Shown: positions 27,169 through 35,862 of the stretch, one piece after another
How positions within the stretch are numbered: the stretch's first letter is position 1
Layout: each line of letters begins with the position of its first letter
Assembly (NCBI RefSeq): GCF_014192105.1
Contig: NZ_JACHXK010000022.1
Span: forward strand, 1 to 64,000
From: Paenibacillus phyllosphaerae
GTDB taxonomy: Bacteria > Bacillota > Bacilli > Paenibacillales > Paenibacillaceae
Direction: 5' to 3'
Length of the DNA: 64,000 nt
Made by a program: the position numbers and the translations under genes
The notes under the pieces: generated by a model
What the model was told of the DNA's origin: nothing
Seen by the model: only the letters and a program-made list of their open reading frames with translations
Databases searched by the model: none

Positions 27169-27369
27169 AGGTCGACCCCCTCATCGTTCCTTTATGGTAT
27201 AAAACCTAACACTGAATCGCTTGACTGTAAAGATACCCTTGGACTATGCATCCAATTGCCCCTCATTTCTTTATACGCATCGTACAATGCTTTCTAATCC
27301 TGAAAAAGTTATGCTCTACTCAATGAAAATGATGTTACCAAATATGACGTTGAAAAGGGTGCGGTCGGC

Positions 27370-28620
27370 ATGTGGGATGTCAGAATTACCAATGCGCGGC
27401 TTCAAGGCAGATCGGGCTTATTCGCCATTGGCGTGCAAGACGGCTTGATTGCCTCGGTACTGCCGCAGGGGCAAAGTCCCGAAGCGGATGCGGCGCGTAC
27501 GCTCTATGATGCCGGCGGCGGCATGCTGCTGCCGGGGTTGATCGAACCGCATATCCACCTGGAGAAAGCGCTGCTGCTCTCGCGGATGGAAGAGGATGCC
27601 GCCTCGCTGAAAGATGCCATCCGAATGACGGCTGCGATGAAGTACGGCTTCACGCGGGCGGATATGGCGGCCCGTTCGCTGTACGTGATCCGGGAAGCGG
27701 TGAAGAACGGCGTCACGCATATGCGCTGCCATGCGGAAGTGGATCCGATTCTGGGCCTGTCGGCCTTCGAAACGATGATGGAGCTGAAGGAGAAGGTATG
27801 CGATGTGCTCGATCTCCAGGTCGTCGTCTTCCCGCAAGAGGGCATCTTCCAAAGTCCGGGCACGGCAGAACTCATGGAAGAGGCGCTGCGAATCGGCGGC
27901 GACGTCGTTGGCGGCATCACGTATCAGGATCCTTCGCTGGAGGACCATCTGGATGTGGTGTTCCGGCTGGCTGAGAAATACGGCAAGCCGATCGATTTCC
28001 ATGCCGACTTCTCCGATCGATCGGAGGATGCCGCGATCTTGGACATCGCGGACCGTACGATTGCCGCCGGTATGCAGGGGCTCGTGGCGGCAGGCCACGT
28101 CACCTCGCTGGGCTCGATGGAACGCAAGCGGGCAGAGACGGCCGCGCGGCGAATCGGCGAAGCGGATCTGCAGATCATGACGCTGCCTGCGACGGACCTT
28201 TTCATTAATGGGAGAGGAGATCGGGAACGTCCGCGCAGAGGACTGACGCCGGTGAAGCTGCTGCAGGAACATGGGGTGAATGTGGTGATCGGCGTCAATA
28301 ACGTCCGAAACCCGTTCACGCCTTTCGGCAAGGCAGATCCGCTGGAGACGGCTTGGCTGCTGGCGGTGACGGCTTATATGGGCGGCGACGAAGATGCCAA
28401 GCAGCTGATCCATATGCTGACCGGCGGCGCCGCCAAGGCGCTCGGCATTCAGCAATATGGCTTGGAGCCGGGAGCTGTAGCGGATATGGTCCTATTCCCG
28501 GAAGTGTCTGAGCGGGCGATCCTGCTCGGCAAGCCGGAGCAGCGGACGGTATGGAAGCGCGGTCGCATGACGGCGGAGACCAAGCTGCAGACGCGGATGG
28601 ATCACATTGTACTTCATTAA
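27370..28620 (+). CDS. Amidohydrolase, cytosine deaminase-like (variant active site)
   Basis: Protein of 416 residues, ATG behind AAGGGTGCGG. It has the amidohydrolase barrel with His61 and His63 (EPHIHLEKA), His211 (FHADFSD) and His243 (AGHVTS), aligned with the metal ligands of cytosine deaminase CodA. Two positions differ: CodA has Glu in the HCDE motif and Asp in GHDD, here Phe214 and Asn310 (GVNN). Either the substrate and mechanism differ or the enzyme is impaired. First gene of a six-gene operon with a second amidohydrolase at the other end. Probable role: release of an amino group or opening of an N-heterocycle. Confidence 0.87.
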   Translation: MWDVRITNARLQGRSGLFAIGVQDGLIASVLPQGQSPEADAARTLYDAGGGMLLPGLIEPHIHLEKALLLSRMEEDAASLKDAIRMTAAMKYGFTRADMAARSLYVIREAVKNGVTHMRCHAEVDPILGLSAFETMMELKEKVCDVLDLQVVVFPQEGIFQSPGTAELMEEALRIGGDVVGGITYQDPSLEDHLDVVFRLAEKYGKPIDFHADFSDRSEDAAILDIADRTIAAGMQGLVAAGHVTSLGSMERKRAETAARRIGEADLQIMTLPATDLFINGRGDRERPRRGLTPVKLLQEHGVNVVIGVNNVRNPFTPFGKADPLETAWLLAVTAYMGGDEDAKQLIHMLTGGAAKALGIQQYGLEPGAVADMVLFPEVSERAILLGKPEQRTVWKRGRMTAETKLQTRMDHIVLH

Positions 28621-28639
28621 ATAACTGGGGGAGTGGCAC

Positions 28640-29893
28640 ATGATGAAGATGGCAAAAGGGAAACGATGGTTTACGGGTTTAGTGGTCGCCGCAATGGTCG
28701 GCGTGCTGGCCGGCTGCGGCGCAAGCGACAATAACGGCGAGAACGGCGGCACCGCAGGAGCGAATGCCCCGGCTGCTACGAGCGAGGCAAGCAGCGATCC
28801 GATCCTGATCGGCATGTCGACGGAAGCGACCGGCGATAACGCGATGAACTCGGTTAACCTCTATCAGGGCGTGCAGGTGGCGGTCGATCAGATTAATGCC
28901 AAGGGCGGTATTCACGGACGCCAGGTCGAGCTTGTCGTGCGGGATACGGAGCAAAATCCGACGCGGGGGATCAGCATTATCCGCGACTTCAGCCAGAAGG
29001 AAAAGGTACTGGCGGCAATCGGCGGCTTCCATAGTACGGTCATGCTCGCGCAATCGCCGGTCATTATGGAAGAGAAGCTGGCCTTCATGGTTGCTACCTC
29101 CAATGTTCCGGCTTCCGTAGAATCGGGGATGCCATGGACCTTCGGCGTACGGATGAATGCGAACATTACGGCGCAATATGCCTTGACGTTCATTGAGAAG
29201 CATTTCCAGACGAACAAGATTGCGATCCTGCATGAGAACGGCGGTTACGGCAAAGGCGCGGCGGCCGCAATGACCAAGGTGCTGGAGGAGAAAGGGCTTA
29301 AGCCAACGGCCGTCGAGACGTTCGACAATGCCAAGGACAAAGATATGACGGCGCAGGTGAACCGGGCGAAGGAGTCGGGTGCCGAAGTCATCTACTTGTT
29401 CGGTCAAGGGGCGGCCAACGGTTACGTGCTGCAGGCGATGGATAAGCTCGGCTGGAAGGTGCCGGTCGTCGGCGAGAACGGCACGGCCAACAAAGGCATT
29501 CAGGAAGTGGGCAAAGAGCTGGCCAACGGCGTCTATGCGATCCAGACGGCGAACTTCAACGTCGAGCAAACACGCGAGCCTGCCAAAGCCTTCATTACGG
29601 ATTTCGAGGCCAAATTCGGCCATCTGCCAACGACGTTCGCTTCCGCGGCGCAGGGCTACGATGGCGCGATGCTGCTGTTCCAAGCGATCGAGAAGGCGGG
29701 TCTGACCGGTGATCTGGAGAAGGACCGCCAGGCGATACGCGACACGTTGGAGTCGGGAGTCGGCCCCTATAGCGGCGTCATCCGCGATTGGGAACAGGTC
29801 TTCACGGCGGAGAACCACGATGCCATCGACGTGAACTCGTACCTCATGTGCGTCTGGAAAGACGGCAAGCTCGTGGTATCGGATCTGCAATAA
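28640..29893 (+). CDS. ABC transporter substrate-binding lipoprotein, branched-chain amino acid type
   Basis: Protein of 417 residues. Signal peptide with lipobox VLAGC (Cys near 28), then a Gly/Ala/Asn-rich linker (about 29-55) and a type I periplasmic-binding fold (DPILIGMSTEATGDNAMNSVNLYQGVQVAVDQINAKGGI is the family start). It captures the substrate for the Liv-type transporter encoded next. Between two amidohydrolases and under PucR, the ligand is more likely a nitrogen heterocycle or amide than leucine. Confidence 0.93.
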   Translation: MMKMAKGKRWFTGLVVAAMVGVLAGCGASDNNGENGGTAGANAPAATSEASSDPILIGMSTEATGDNAMNSVNLYQGVQVAVDQINAKGGIHGRQVELVVRDTEQNPTRGISIIRDFSQKEKVLAAIGGFHSTVMLAQSPVIMEEKLAFMVATSNVPASVESGMPWTFGVRMNANITAQYALTFIEKHFQTNKIAILHENGGYGKGAAAAMTKVLEEKGLKPTAVETFDNAKDKDMTAQVNRAKESGAEVIYLFGQGAANGYVLQAMDKLGWKVPVVGENGTANKGIQEVGKELANGVYAIQTANFNVEQTREPAKAFITDFEAKFGHLPTTFASAAQGYDGAMLLFQAIEKAGLTGDLEKDRQAIRDTLESGVGPYSGVIRDWEQVFTAENHDAIDVNSYLMCVWKDGKLVVSDLQ

Positions 29894-29918
29894 CCCGATG
29901 TAAGGAGGAATGATCGGC

Positions 29919-30800
29919 ATGTCCTTGGTACTGCAGCTTATGATTAGCGGACTGGCGGTCGGTTGCTTATATGCCCTGATCGCGCTCGGCTACAGCCTGA
30001 CTTACGTGGTGAACGGGACGCTCAATATGTCGCAAGGCCAGTTAGTCATGCTCGGTGGCGTGATCATGTTCGGCTTCACGTCGCATGCGCACCTCCCGTT
30101 CCTGGTGTCGTTCGCGCTCGCCGCCGCGCTCGTTGCCCTGCTCAATCTGGGCATCGAGCGGCTGGCGATCCGCAAGTTCGATCGCGGCCCGAATGCGATC
30201 GAATGGGTGCTGAGCACGATTGCGGTCGGCATCATCATTCAGGACGTCGCCCTCTATTTCAACGGTCCGGATGAAGGGGTCACGCCTTCGCCGGTCGGCG
30301 ACGGGATGCTGCGGATTATGGGAGCGGGGGTTTACTGGAAGGAATTCGTGTTCTTGCCGGTGGTCGCTTTGCTGCTCGTCGGACTCATCGTGTTCTACAA
30401 AAAATCGCACTGGGGGCTGTGGCTGCGGGCGACGGCCGATAACCGGACGGCGATCGAGATCATGGGCGTCAGCAGCAACAAAATCGTCGCTGTCGCTTAC
30501 GTACTGAGCGGTCTGCTAGCCGGACTCGGCGGCGCGCTCATGTCGACCAACTATGCGGTATCGGTCGATATCGGACTCGCGCTCGGGCTGAAGGCGATCT
30601 CCGTGGCGATCCTCGCCGGCGTGAACAACCCCAAAGGGATCGTGGCGGCAGGCCTTATCCTTGGCATCGCCGAGGTGTTCATCGGGCAATACATCTCGAC
30701 CGCATTCCGCGAGATGTTCGTCTACGGCATGGTCATCCTCGTGCTGTATTGGAAGCCGGCAGGGCTGTTCAACACGAGCAAGACGGTCATTAAAGTCTAA
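29919..30800 (+). CDS. ABC transporter permease, LivH type
   Basis: Protein of 293 residues with about eight membrane segments. ATG at 29919 fits the AAGGAGG at 29902-29908; an ATG at 29910 is too close. Family motifs: GLAVGCLYALIALGYSLTYVVNG at the start and the cytoplasmic ATPase-contact loop (LRATADNRTAIEIMGV). Confidence 0.95.
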   Translation: MSLVLQLMISGLAVGCLYALIALGYSLTYVVNGTLNMSQGQLVMLGGVIMFGFTSHAHLPFLVSFALAAALVALLNLGIERLAIRKFDRGPNAIEWVLSTIAVGIIIQDVALYFNGPDEGVTPSPVGDGMLRIMGAGVYWKEFVFLPVVALLLVGLIVFYKKSHWGLWLRATADNRTAIEIMGVSSNKIVAVAYVLSGLLAGLGGALMSTNYAVSVDIGLALGLKAISVAILAGVNNPKGIVAAGLILGIAEVFIGQYISTAFREMFVYGMVILVLYWKPAGLFNTSKTVIKV

Positions 30801-30830
30801 CACCCTGTGAGACAAGGAGGCACTTTGCGT

Positions 30831-32651
30831 ATGAATTCGTTCTTGCAACTTGGCTTGCGATACCGCGGGACGGCGGCGGTCACGAGTGCGGCTATCATCG
30901 TCGCCCTGCTCGCCGCATGTCCGTGGCTAATGGATACGTATTACTTGAATTTATTGTTCATGATCGGCACCTTCGTCATTACCTGTACCGGCATGAATCT
31001 GCTCATCGGCTACTGCGGCATCGTATCGATCGGCCACGCCGGACTCATGGCGACCGGAGCGTACGTATCCTCGTACTTGAGTACCCAGGCGGGGTTGTCC
31101 TTCTGGGTGGTGGCATTGGCGGGCATGCTCATGTCGCTGGTCATCGGCAGCCTGATTGCGATACCGACCATCAAGGCCGGCGGCGTGTACCTGTCGATGA
31201 TCACGATTGCCTTCGGCGTCGTCATTCATGAGGTGCTGATCCGCTGGGATGCCTTCACGGGCGGGCCGCTCGGGATATCCGGTATCCCGAAGCCGGAGCT
31301 CGGCGGATACCGCTTCGACCTGAAGAGCATGTATTTGCTCGTCTTGGCGGTGTCGGTGCTGGTCCTTGTCTTGATCCGCAACCTGCGGCGCTCGGCTTGG
31401 GGAAGAGCCATGATTGCGACCAAAGAGAACGAGATTGCCGCGGCTTCGCTCGGCATCCGCAAGTTCGCGGTGCAGTATGCGGGATTCGCGTTCAGCGCCG
31501 TACTGGCCGGGTTGTCCGGTGCAATCTATGCCCATGCCAACAGCTTCATCAGCCCGGACACGTATCATTTTCAGACGTCCGTGCAGCTTGTGCTGATCGT
31601 CATTCTCGGCGGAGCGGGAACCGTGCTCGGTCCGGTCGTCGGCGCGACGATCCTCGTGTTCCTGCCGGAACTGCTGCAGATGGAGAAGCTGCGCATGGCG
31701 CTGTATGGCGGGATTATGTTCGCCGTGCTGTTCTTCTTGCCGAAGGGCATTGTAGGGACGGCGGGCCAGCTGTTGGGGAGAAAAATACGCGGTTATGCGA
31801 AAACCGGTCCTTCTCCTGCAAGGGAGCGAAATTCCGAGACGCCGCAATTATTCGCACATGCCTCTTCTTCGGGAGCGGTAATGCTGGAGTTAAACGGCAT
31901 CCACAAGCATTTTGGCGGCCTGCATGCCTTAAAGGATGTTAGTTTCTCCGTCGCGACGGGCGCGGTCCATTCCCTCGTCGGTCCCAATGGCGCGGGCAAA
32001 ACAACGCTGCTCAACGTTATCTCCGGCCTCTACAGCGCCAATCAAGGGACGTTGTCGCTGCGCGGCAAGTCGCTTAACCCGCGTTCGCTCAGCGACGTTA
32101 CGATGCTCGGCATCGCCCGGACGTTCCAGCACTCGAGGCTGTTCAAGGAGTTGACCGTGCTCGAGAACGTGATGGTCGGCATGGCCGGGCGACGACGGGT
32201 GGGATTCGCCCATGCGCTGCTGCATACGCCGAAACAGCGGCGCGACGAGCGGGTCATGGAAGAGCGGGCTCATCTGCTGCTCGATCTGATCGGGTATGAG
32301 GGCGACCGCGATATGCCGGCCAGTCAGCTGCCTTACGGCCATCAACGGATGGTGGAGATTGCCCGTGCGCTGGCTACGGAACCGGACTTGCTGCTGCTCG
32401 ATGAGCCTGCGGCCGGCATGACCGCCGCCGAGATCGGACAGCTGGAGCAGCTGCTGCGCAAGCTGACCGCTTATGGGCTGACGATCATTCTGATCGAGCA
32501 TCATATGGATTTCGTCCAACGCATATCCGACACGGTGACCGTGCTCGACTTCGGCAAAGTGATCGGAACCGGCAAGCCGGAGGAGATGCTGACGGATCCG
32601 CGGGTCATTCAAGCGTACTTGGGCGCAGAGGAGGTGGCGGCCGGTGCTTAG
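30831..32651 (+). CDS. Fused LivM permease - LivG ATPase
   Basis: Protein of 606 residues joining two subunits that are normally separate. Residues about 1-325 are a LivM-type permease (GMNLLIGYCGIVSIGHAG); 326-350 a linker; 351-606 a LivG-type ATPase with Walker A GPNGAGKTT (about 385), a LivG-style signature LPYGHQRMVEIARAL, Walker B LLLLDEPAAGM and a C-terminal extension typical of LivG. An internal ATG at 31881, preceded by GGGAGCG, is the natural LivG start and could yield free ATPase as well. Overlaps the next gene by eight bases. Confidence 0.93.
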   Translation: MNSFLQLGLRYRGTAAVTSAAIIVALLAACPWLMDTYYLNLLFMIGTFVITCTGMNLLIGYCGIVSIGHAGLMATGAYVSSYLSTQAGLSFWVVALAGMLMSLVIGSLIAIPTIKAGGVYLSMITIAFGVVIHEVLIRWDAFTGGPLGISGIPKPELGGYRFDLKSMYLLVLAVSVLVLVLIRNLRRSAWGRAMIATKENEIAAASLGIRKFAVQYAGFAFSAVLAGLSGAIYAHANSFISPDTYHFQTSVQLVLIVILGGAGTVLGPVVGATILVFLPELLQMEKLRMALYGGIMFAVLFFLPKGIVGTAGQLLGRKIRGYAKTGPSPARERNSETPQLFAHASSSGAVMLELNGIHKHFGGLHALKDVSFSVATGAVHSLVGPNGAGKTTLLNVISGLYSANQGTLSLRGKSLNPRSLSDVTMLGIARTFQHSRLFKELTVLENVMVGMAGRRRVGFAHALLHTPKQRRDERVMEERAHLLLDLIGYEGDRDMPASQLPYGHQRMVEIARALATEPDLLLLDEPAAGMTAAEIGQLEQLLRKLTAYGLTIILIEHHMDFVQRISDTVTVLDFGKVIGTGKPEEMLTDPRVIQAYLGAEEVAAGA

Positions 32652-33360
32652 CATTCAAGGACTGGAAGTGCGTTATGGCGCGATTCAAGCGCTGCGGCGG
32701 ATTGACCTTGAACTTGCGGCAGGCGAGATCGTAGCCGTCATCGGCTCGAACGGCGCGGGCAAGACAACGCTGCTGCAGTCCATTCTCGGCCTTGTGCGGC
32801 CGGATAAAGGGGTCATTACCTTCGACGGGAAGCCCATCACGCAGCTGTCCGCGAGCCGAACGGCGAATCTGGGCATCTCGCTGGTGCCCGAAGGCCGCGA
32901 GGTATTCGGGACGCTTACCGTGCTGGAGAATCTCCGACTGGGGCTTAAGAACAAGATTGGCTCCACGTCCAAGGAGCAGTTCGAACGCGAGCTGGCCAGC
33001 ATCTACGAACGGTTCCCGCGGCTATATGAACGGCGGGATCAACAGGCGATGACGCTCAGCGGCGGCGAACAGCAGATGCTGGTGTTGTCCCGCGCGATGA
33101 TCAGCAAGCCGAAGCTGCTGCTCCTCGACGAGCCTTCGCTCGGGCTTGCGCCGATTATCGTGAGCGACATTTTCGCCAGCATACAGGAATTGGCGAAGGG
33201 TGGAACAGCGGTTTTATTGGTCGAGCAGATGGCGCATAAGGCGCTGTCGATCGCCAGCCGCGGCTACGTTATCGACAACGGCCGCGTCGCGTTCCAGGGA
33301 AAATCCTCGGATCTGCTGCAGGATCAGCGCATGATTAAGGCTTACTTGGGCGTTCACTAA
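32644..33360 (+). CDS. ABC transporter ATPase, LivF type
   Basis: Protein of 238 residues, GTG or ATG-less start at 32644 within the end of the fused gene (GGAGGTGGCGGCC upstream). Walker A GSNGAGKTT, signature LSGGEQQM, Walker B LLLLDEPSLGL. It pairs with the ATPase half of the fused protein. Confidence 0.94.
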   Translation: MLSIQGLEVRYGAIQALRRIDLELAAGEIVAVIGSNGAGKTTLLQSILGLVRPDKGVITFDGKPITQLSASRTANLGISLVPEGREVFGTLTVLENLRLGLKNKIGSTSKEQFERELASIYERFPRLYERRDQQAMTLSGGEQQMLVLSRAMISKPKLLLLDEPSLGLAPIIVSDIFASIQELAKGGTAVLLVEQMAHKALSIASRGYVIDNGRVAFQGKSSDLLQDQRMIKAYLGVH

Positions 33361-33386
33361 AAATGATTGGAAAGCGGCAGGTGACC

Positions 33387-34607
33387 ATGATGAAGGCAAC
33401 AATTGTTAGGAATGTCCGGATTGGCGGGCAATTATTCGATCTAACCGTGCAGCAGGAGACCGGGACCTTCGGGGAAGTCGTGCCTGCAGGCCAGGCAATA
33501 CCATCAGGCAGCGCGGATGAGCGTATTCTGGACGCAGCGGGCCTGCTCTATTTGCCGGCTTTGCACGATATGCACATCCACCTGGACAAACATTTTCTGG
33601 GGGAGCCTTGGCGGCCGCTGCAGCCTTTCGTCACATTGCCCGGGCAGCTGGCATTCGAGAAGCAGCAGCTGGCGGCATTGCCGACGACCGTGGCTGAACG
33701 GGCCCGCAGGCTGATTGGCCTGCTGCTCAGCCATGGCACGACAAAGATCCGTACCCATATCGATGTAGATCCGGTCATCGGCAGTTCCCATATCGAACAG
33801 ATTGCCCAAATTCAAGACGAGTTCCGCGATGTCATGGAGATCGAGATCGTGGCGTTCCCCCAACAAGGCTTGCTCCGCTCGTCTTCGATTGCGGTCATGA
33901 AAGAAGCGATGCGGGCGGGTGCCGCCTATGTCGGCGGCGTTGATCCGGCAGGGCTAGACCGGCAGGTGGACCGCAGCCTCGAGGCCATGTTCGAGCTGAG
34001 CGCGGAATTTAATGCCGGCGTTGACCTGCATCTGCACGACCCGAGCCATCTCGGACTGTACACCATCAGCCGCTTCGCCGATCTGACGGTAGCCGCCGGC
34101 CAATCGGGGCGTACCGCGGTCAGTCACGCTTATTGTCTCGGACAGGTACCGGAGGCAGACTCGCGGGCGCTTGCCCAGCAGCTCAAGTCGGCGGACGTCG
34201 CGATCATTACGAGCGTGCCGATCGATCGCCCGATGCCGCGCGTCGACCAGTTATTGGCCGAAGGCGTGCGCGTCTATGCCGGCTCGGATAATATACTTGA
34301 TGCGTGGAGTCCGTTCGGCAATGGGGATCTGCTGGCCAGAGGCTCCAGGCTAGCCGAGAAGTTCGGCTGGATTATCGATGGCGACCTGCTCCAGATGTAT
34401 CCGCTCATAACCGGGGGCGGTCTGGTTCCGGCGAAGGGGGAACGGGCGGACTTCATGCTCGTCAGCGCCCAGAATCCGCAGCATGCGCTTGCGGCCGTCC
34501 CTCGGCGCGAAGCGGTCTTCTCGAAGGGCAGGCTGATTGGCGGTCAATGGTTCGAAGGTTCGGGGATTGGCAGCGCGAAGCCGGAAATAACGGCTGAGAC
34601 GGTGTAA
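33387..34607 (+). CDS. Amidohydrolase, cytosine deaminase-like
   Basis: Protein of 406 residues; ATG at 33387 follows GCAGGTG. Metal-site residues are His63 and His65 (DMHIHLDKH), His215 (LHLHD), His247 (SHAYC) and Asp301 (GSDN), so the catalytic Asp missing from the operon's first amidohydrolase is present here. Together they may act one after the other on the imported compound, or form a mixed oligomer. Last gene of the operon. Confidence 0.88.
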   Translation: MMKATIVRNVRIGGQLFDLTVQQETGTFGEVVPAGQAIPSGSADERILDAAGLLYLPALHDMHIHLDKHFLGEPWRPLQPFVTLPGQLAFEKQQLAALPTTVAERARRLIGLLLSHGTTKIRTHIDVDPVIGSSHIEQIAQIQDEFRDVMEIEIVAFPQQGLLRSSSIAVMKEAMRAGAAYVGGVDPAGLDRQVDRSLEAMFELSAEFNAGVDLHLHDPSHLGLYTISRFADLTVAAGQSGRTAVSHAYCLGQVPEADSRALAQQLKSADVAIITSVPIDRPMPRVDQLLAEGVRVYAGSDNILDAWSPFGNGDLLARGSRLAEKFGWIIDGDLLQMYPLITGGGLVPAKGERADFMLVSAQNPQHALAAVPRREAVFSKGRLIGGQWFEGSGIGSAKPEITAETV

Positions 34608-34620
34608 TGGAAAAGCAGCA

Positions 34621-34663
34621 AAGAGGCCCGGTATCCGTTCGTGACGGATACCGGGCCTTTTCT
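34621..34663. terminator. Terminator between the amidohydrolase operon and the fecB-like gene
   Basis: Strong hairpin GGCCCGGTATCCG / CGGATACCGGGCC with flanking A and T runs; it can serve both converging units. Confidence 0.9.
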
Positions 34664-34673
34664 TCATCCCTTT

Positions 34674-35630
34674 TTACTTGCCTGTGACGAGCTTGCTCTT
34701 CATCAATGCTTCGATGAAGGCGATTTTGCTATAAGCCGTGCCGCCTTGCGCATTCGGGTCAACGATGTTGACGAACACGTTGCCGTTCTTCACGGCTTTC
34801 AGGCTCTTCCAGATCGCGTTCTTCTGGAGGTCCGTAAGCGCCGAGCTGTTCTTCGGGTTCTCTTCCGGCGAGAACTGGACGAACACGTAGTCCGGGTTAA
34901 TGGCAGCGAAGCTCTCGAGCGAGATGTTTTGCTGCGATTTGGCCTGGGCTACGGCCTTCGGCACGCTGGCGCCAAGATCAGCGTACAGGGAACGGTTGAA
35001 GAACACGTCCTGCGGGTAAATGAACAGGTTGCCGGAGCGAATACGAACGGCTACGACCGTCTTGTTCTTGAAGACCGGCGAGAGCTTTTGTTTGGCAAGC
35101 GTCTGCTGCTTGACATAGTTCGAGATGATCTTCGATGCTTCGGCTTGCTTGCCTGTCAGCGTAGCGAGCAGCTTCAGGTTCGGCAGCCAGTCTGTCGCGA
35201 TATGGGACACGGGGATGGTCGTCGCAATCTTCGCCAGTTTCGCGTTCGTCTCTTCAGGGAACTTCGTGCTGGAGAGGATGATGTCCGGCTTCAGCTTCAG
35301 AATGGCTTCCAGATCCGGTTCCGTCTTCTCGCCGATTGCGACAACGCCATCGGTGATTTTCTTGAACAGATCAGGGAAATCGCCGCCTACGGTCAGTGCG
35401 CCTTGCGGCTTGAAGTTCAGCAGGAGCGCGTCTTCGAGCGACTCGACAGAGCCTGTGATGACGATCTTGGCCGTCTTGACCGGTACGGTGTACGTCTTGC
35501 CGTTGTACGTAATTTGATGCTTGGCTTTACTTGTTGCCGTGGTCGTAGCTGCAGTCGCCGCGCCCACAGCCGAGCCTATGCCCATGACTATCGCGCAGGC
35601 GAGTAACAACCCTTTGAATGTTTTTCTCAT
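34674..35630 (-). CDS. Iron-siderophore ABC transporter substrate-binding protein, FecB/FhuD type
   Basis: Protein of 318 residues. Start at 35630 (MRKTFKGLL) behind AAGGGG. Signal peptide at about 1-28; a possible lipobox LLAC exists but the hydrophobic core before it is very short. The type III periplasmic-binding fold (KIVITGSVESLEDALLLN, PDIILSSTKFPEE, KNKTVVAVRIRSGNLFIY) binds ferric siderophores. No permease or ATPase gene is adjacent. A perfect Fur box lies upstream, supporting iron control. Confidence 0.9.
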   Translation of the reverse strand: MRKTFKGLLLACAIVMGIGSAVGAATAATTTATSKAKHQITYNGKTYTVPVKTAKIVITGSVESLEDALLLNFKPQGALTVGGDFPDLFKKITDGVVAIGEKTEPDLEAILKLKPDIILSSTKFPEETNAKLAKIATTIPVSHIATDWLPNLKLLATLTGKQAEASKIISNYVKQQTLAKQKLSPVFKNKTVVAVRIRSGNLFIYPQDVFFNRSLYADLGASVPKAVAQAKSQQNISLESFAAINPDYVFVQFSPEENPKNSSALTDLQKNAIWKSLKAVKNGNVFVNIVDPNAQGGTAYSKIAFIEALMKSKLVTGK

Positions 35631-35660
35631 GCCCCTTATAACACTCCCCAAAACTAATAA

Positions 35661-35675
35661 TGATAATCATTATCA
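35661..35675. promoter_or_regulatory. Fur box of the fecB-like gene
   Basis: TGATAATCATTATCA, a perfect 7-1-7 palindrome of the Bacillus Fur consensus, 31 bp before the gene start. Confidence 0.92.
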
Positions 35676-35794
35676 TCATAATAGTACGACTTTGTTGGGA
35701 AGAACATGGATTATTTCCGGAAAAATATTGGACAAAAAGCAAGATCCCCTTCGATCGCCTCATGTACCTTTTACTCCATACGCCTATCATTTCC

Positions 35795-35844
35795 GCTAGA
35801 CACAACAACCCCGCCTCAAGCGAGGCGGGGTTGTTGTGTCTAGC
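35795..35844. repeat. 23-bp perfect inverted repeat (probable terminator of terC)
   Basis: Bases 35795-35817 are the exact reverse complement of 35822-35844, with a four-base loop AAGC. The right arm is T- and G-rich. It lies 19 bases after the terC stop, so it most likely terminates terC, though there is no plain T-run outside the stem. Confidence 0.7.
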
Positions 35845-35862
35845 TATGAACGATAAATGGTT

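Noticed and set aside
28679-29920. A 413-codon minus-strand frame
   Set aside because: Antisense shadow of the Liv-type binding protein gene.
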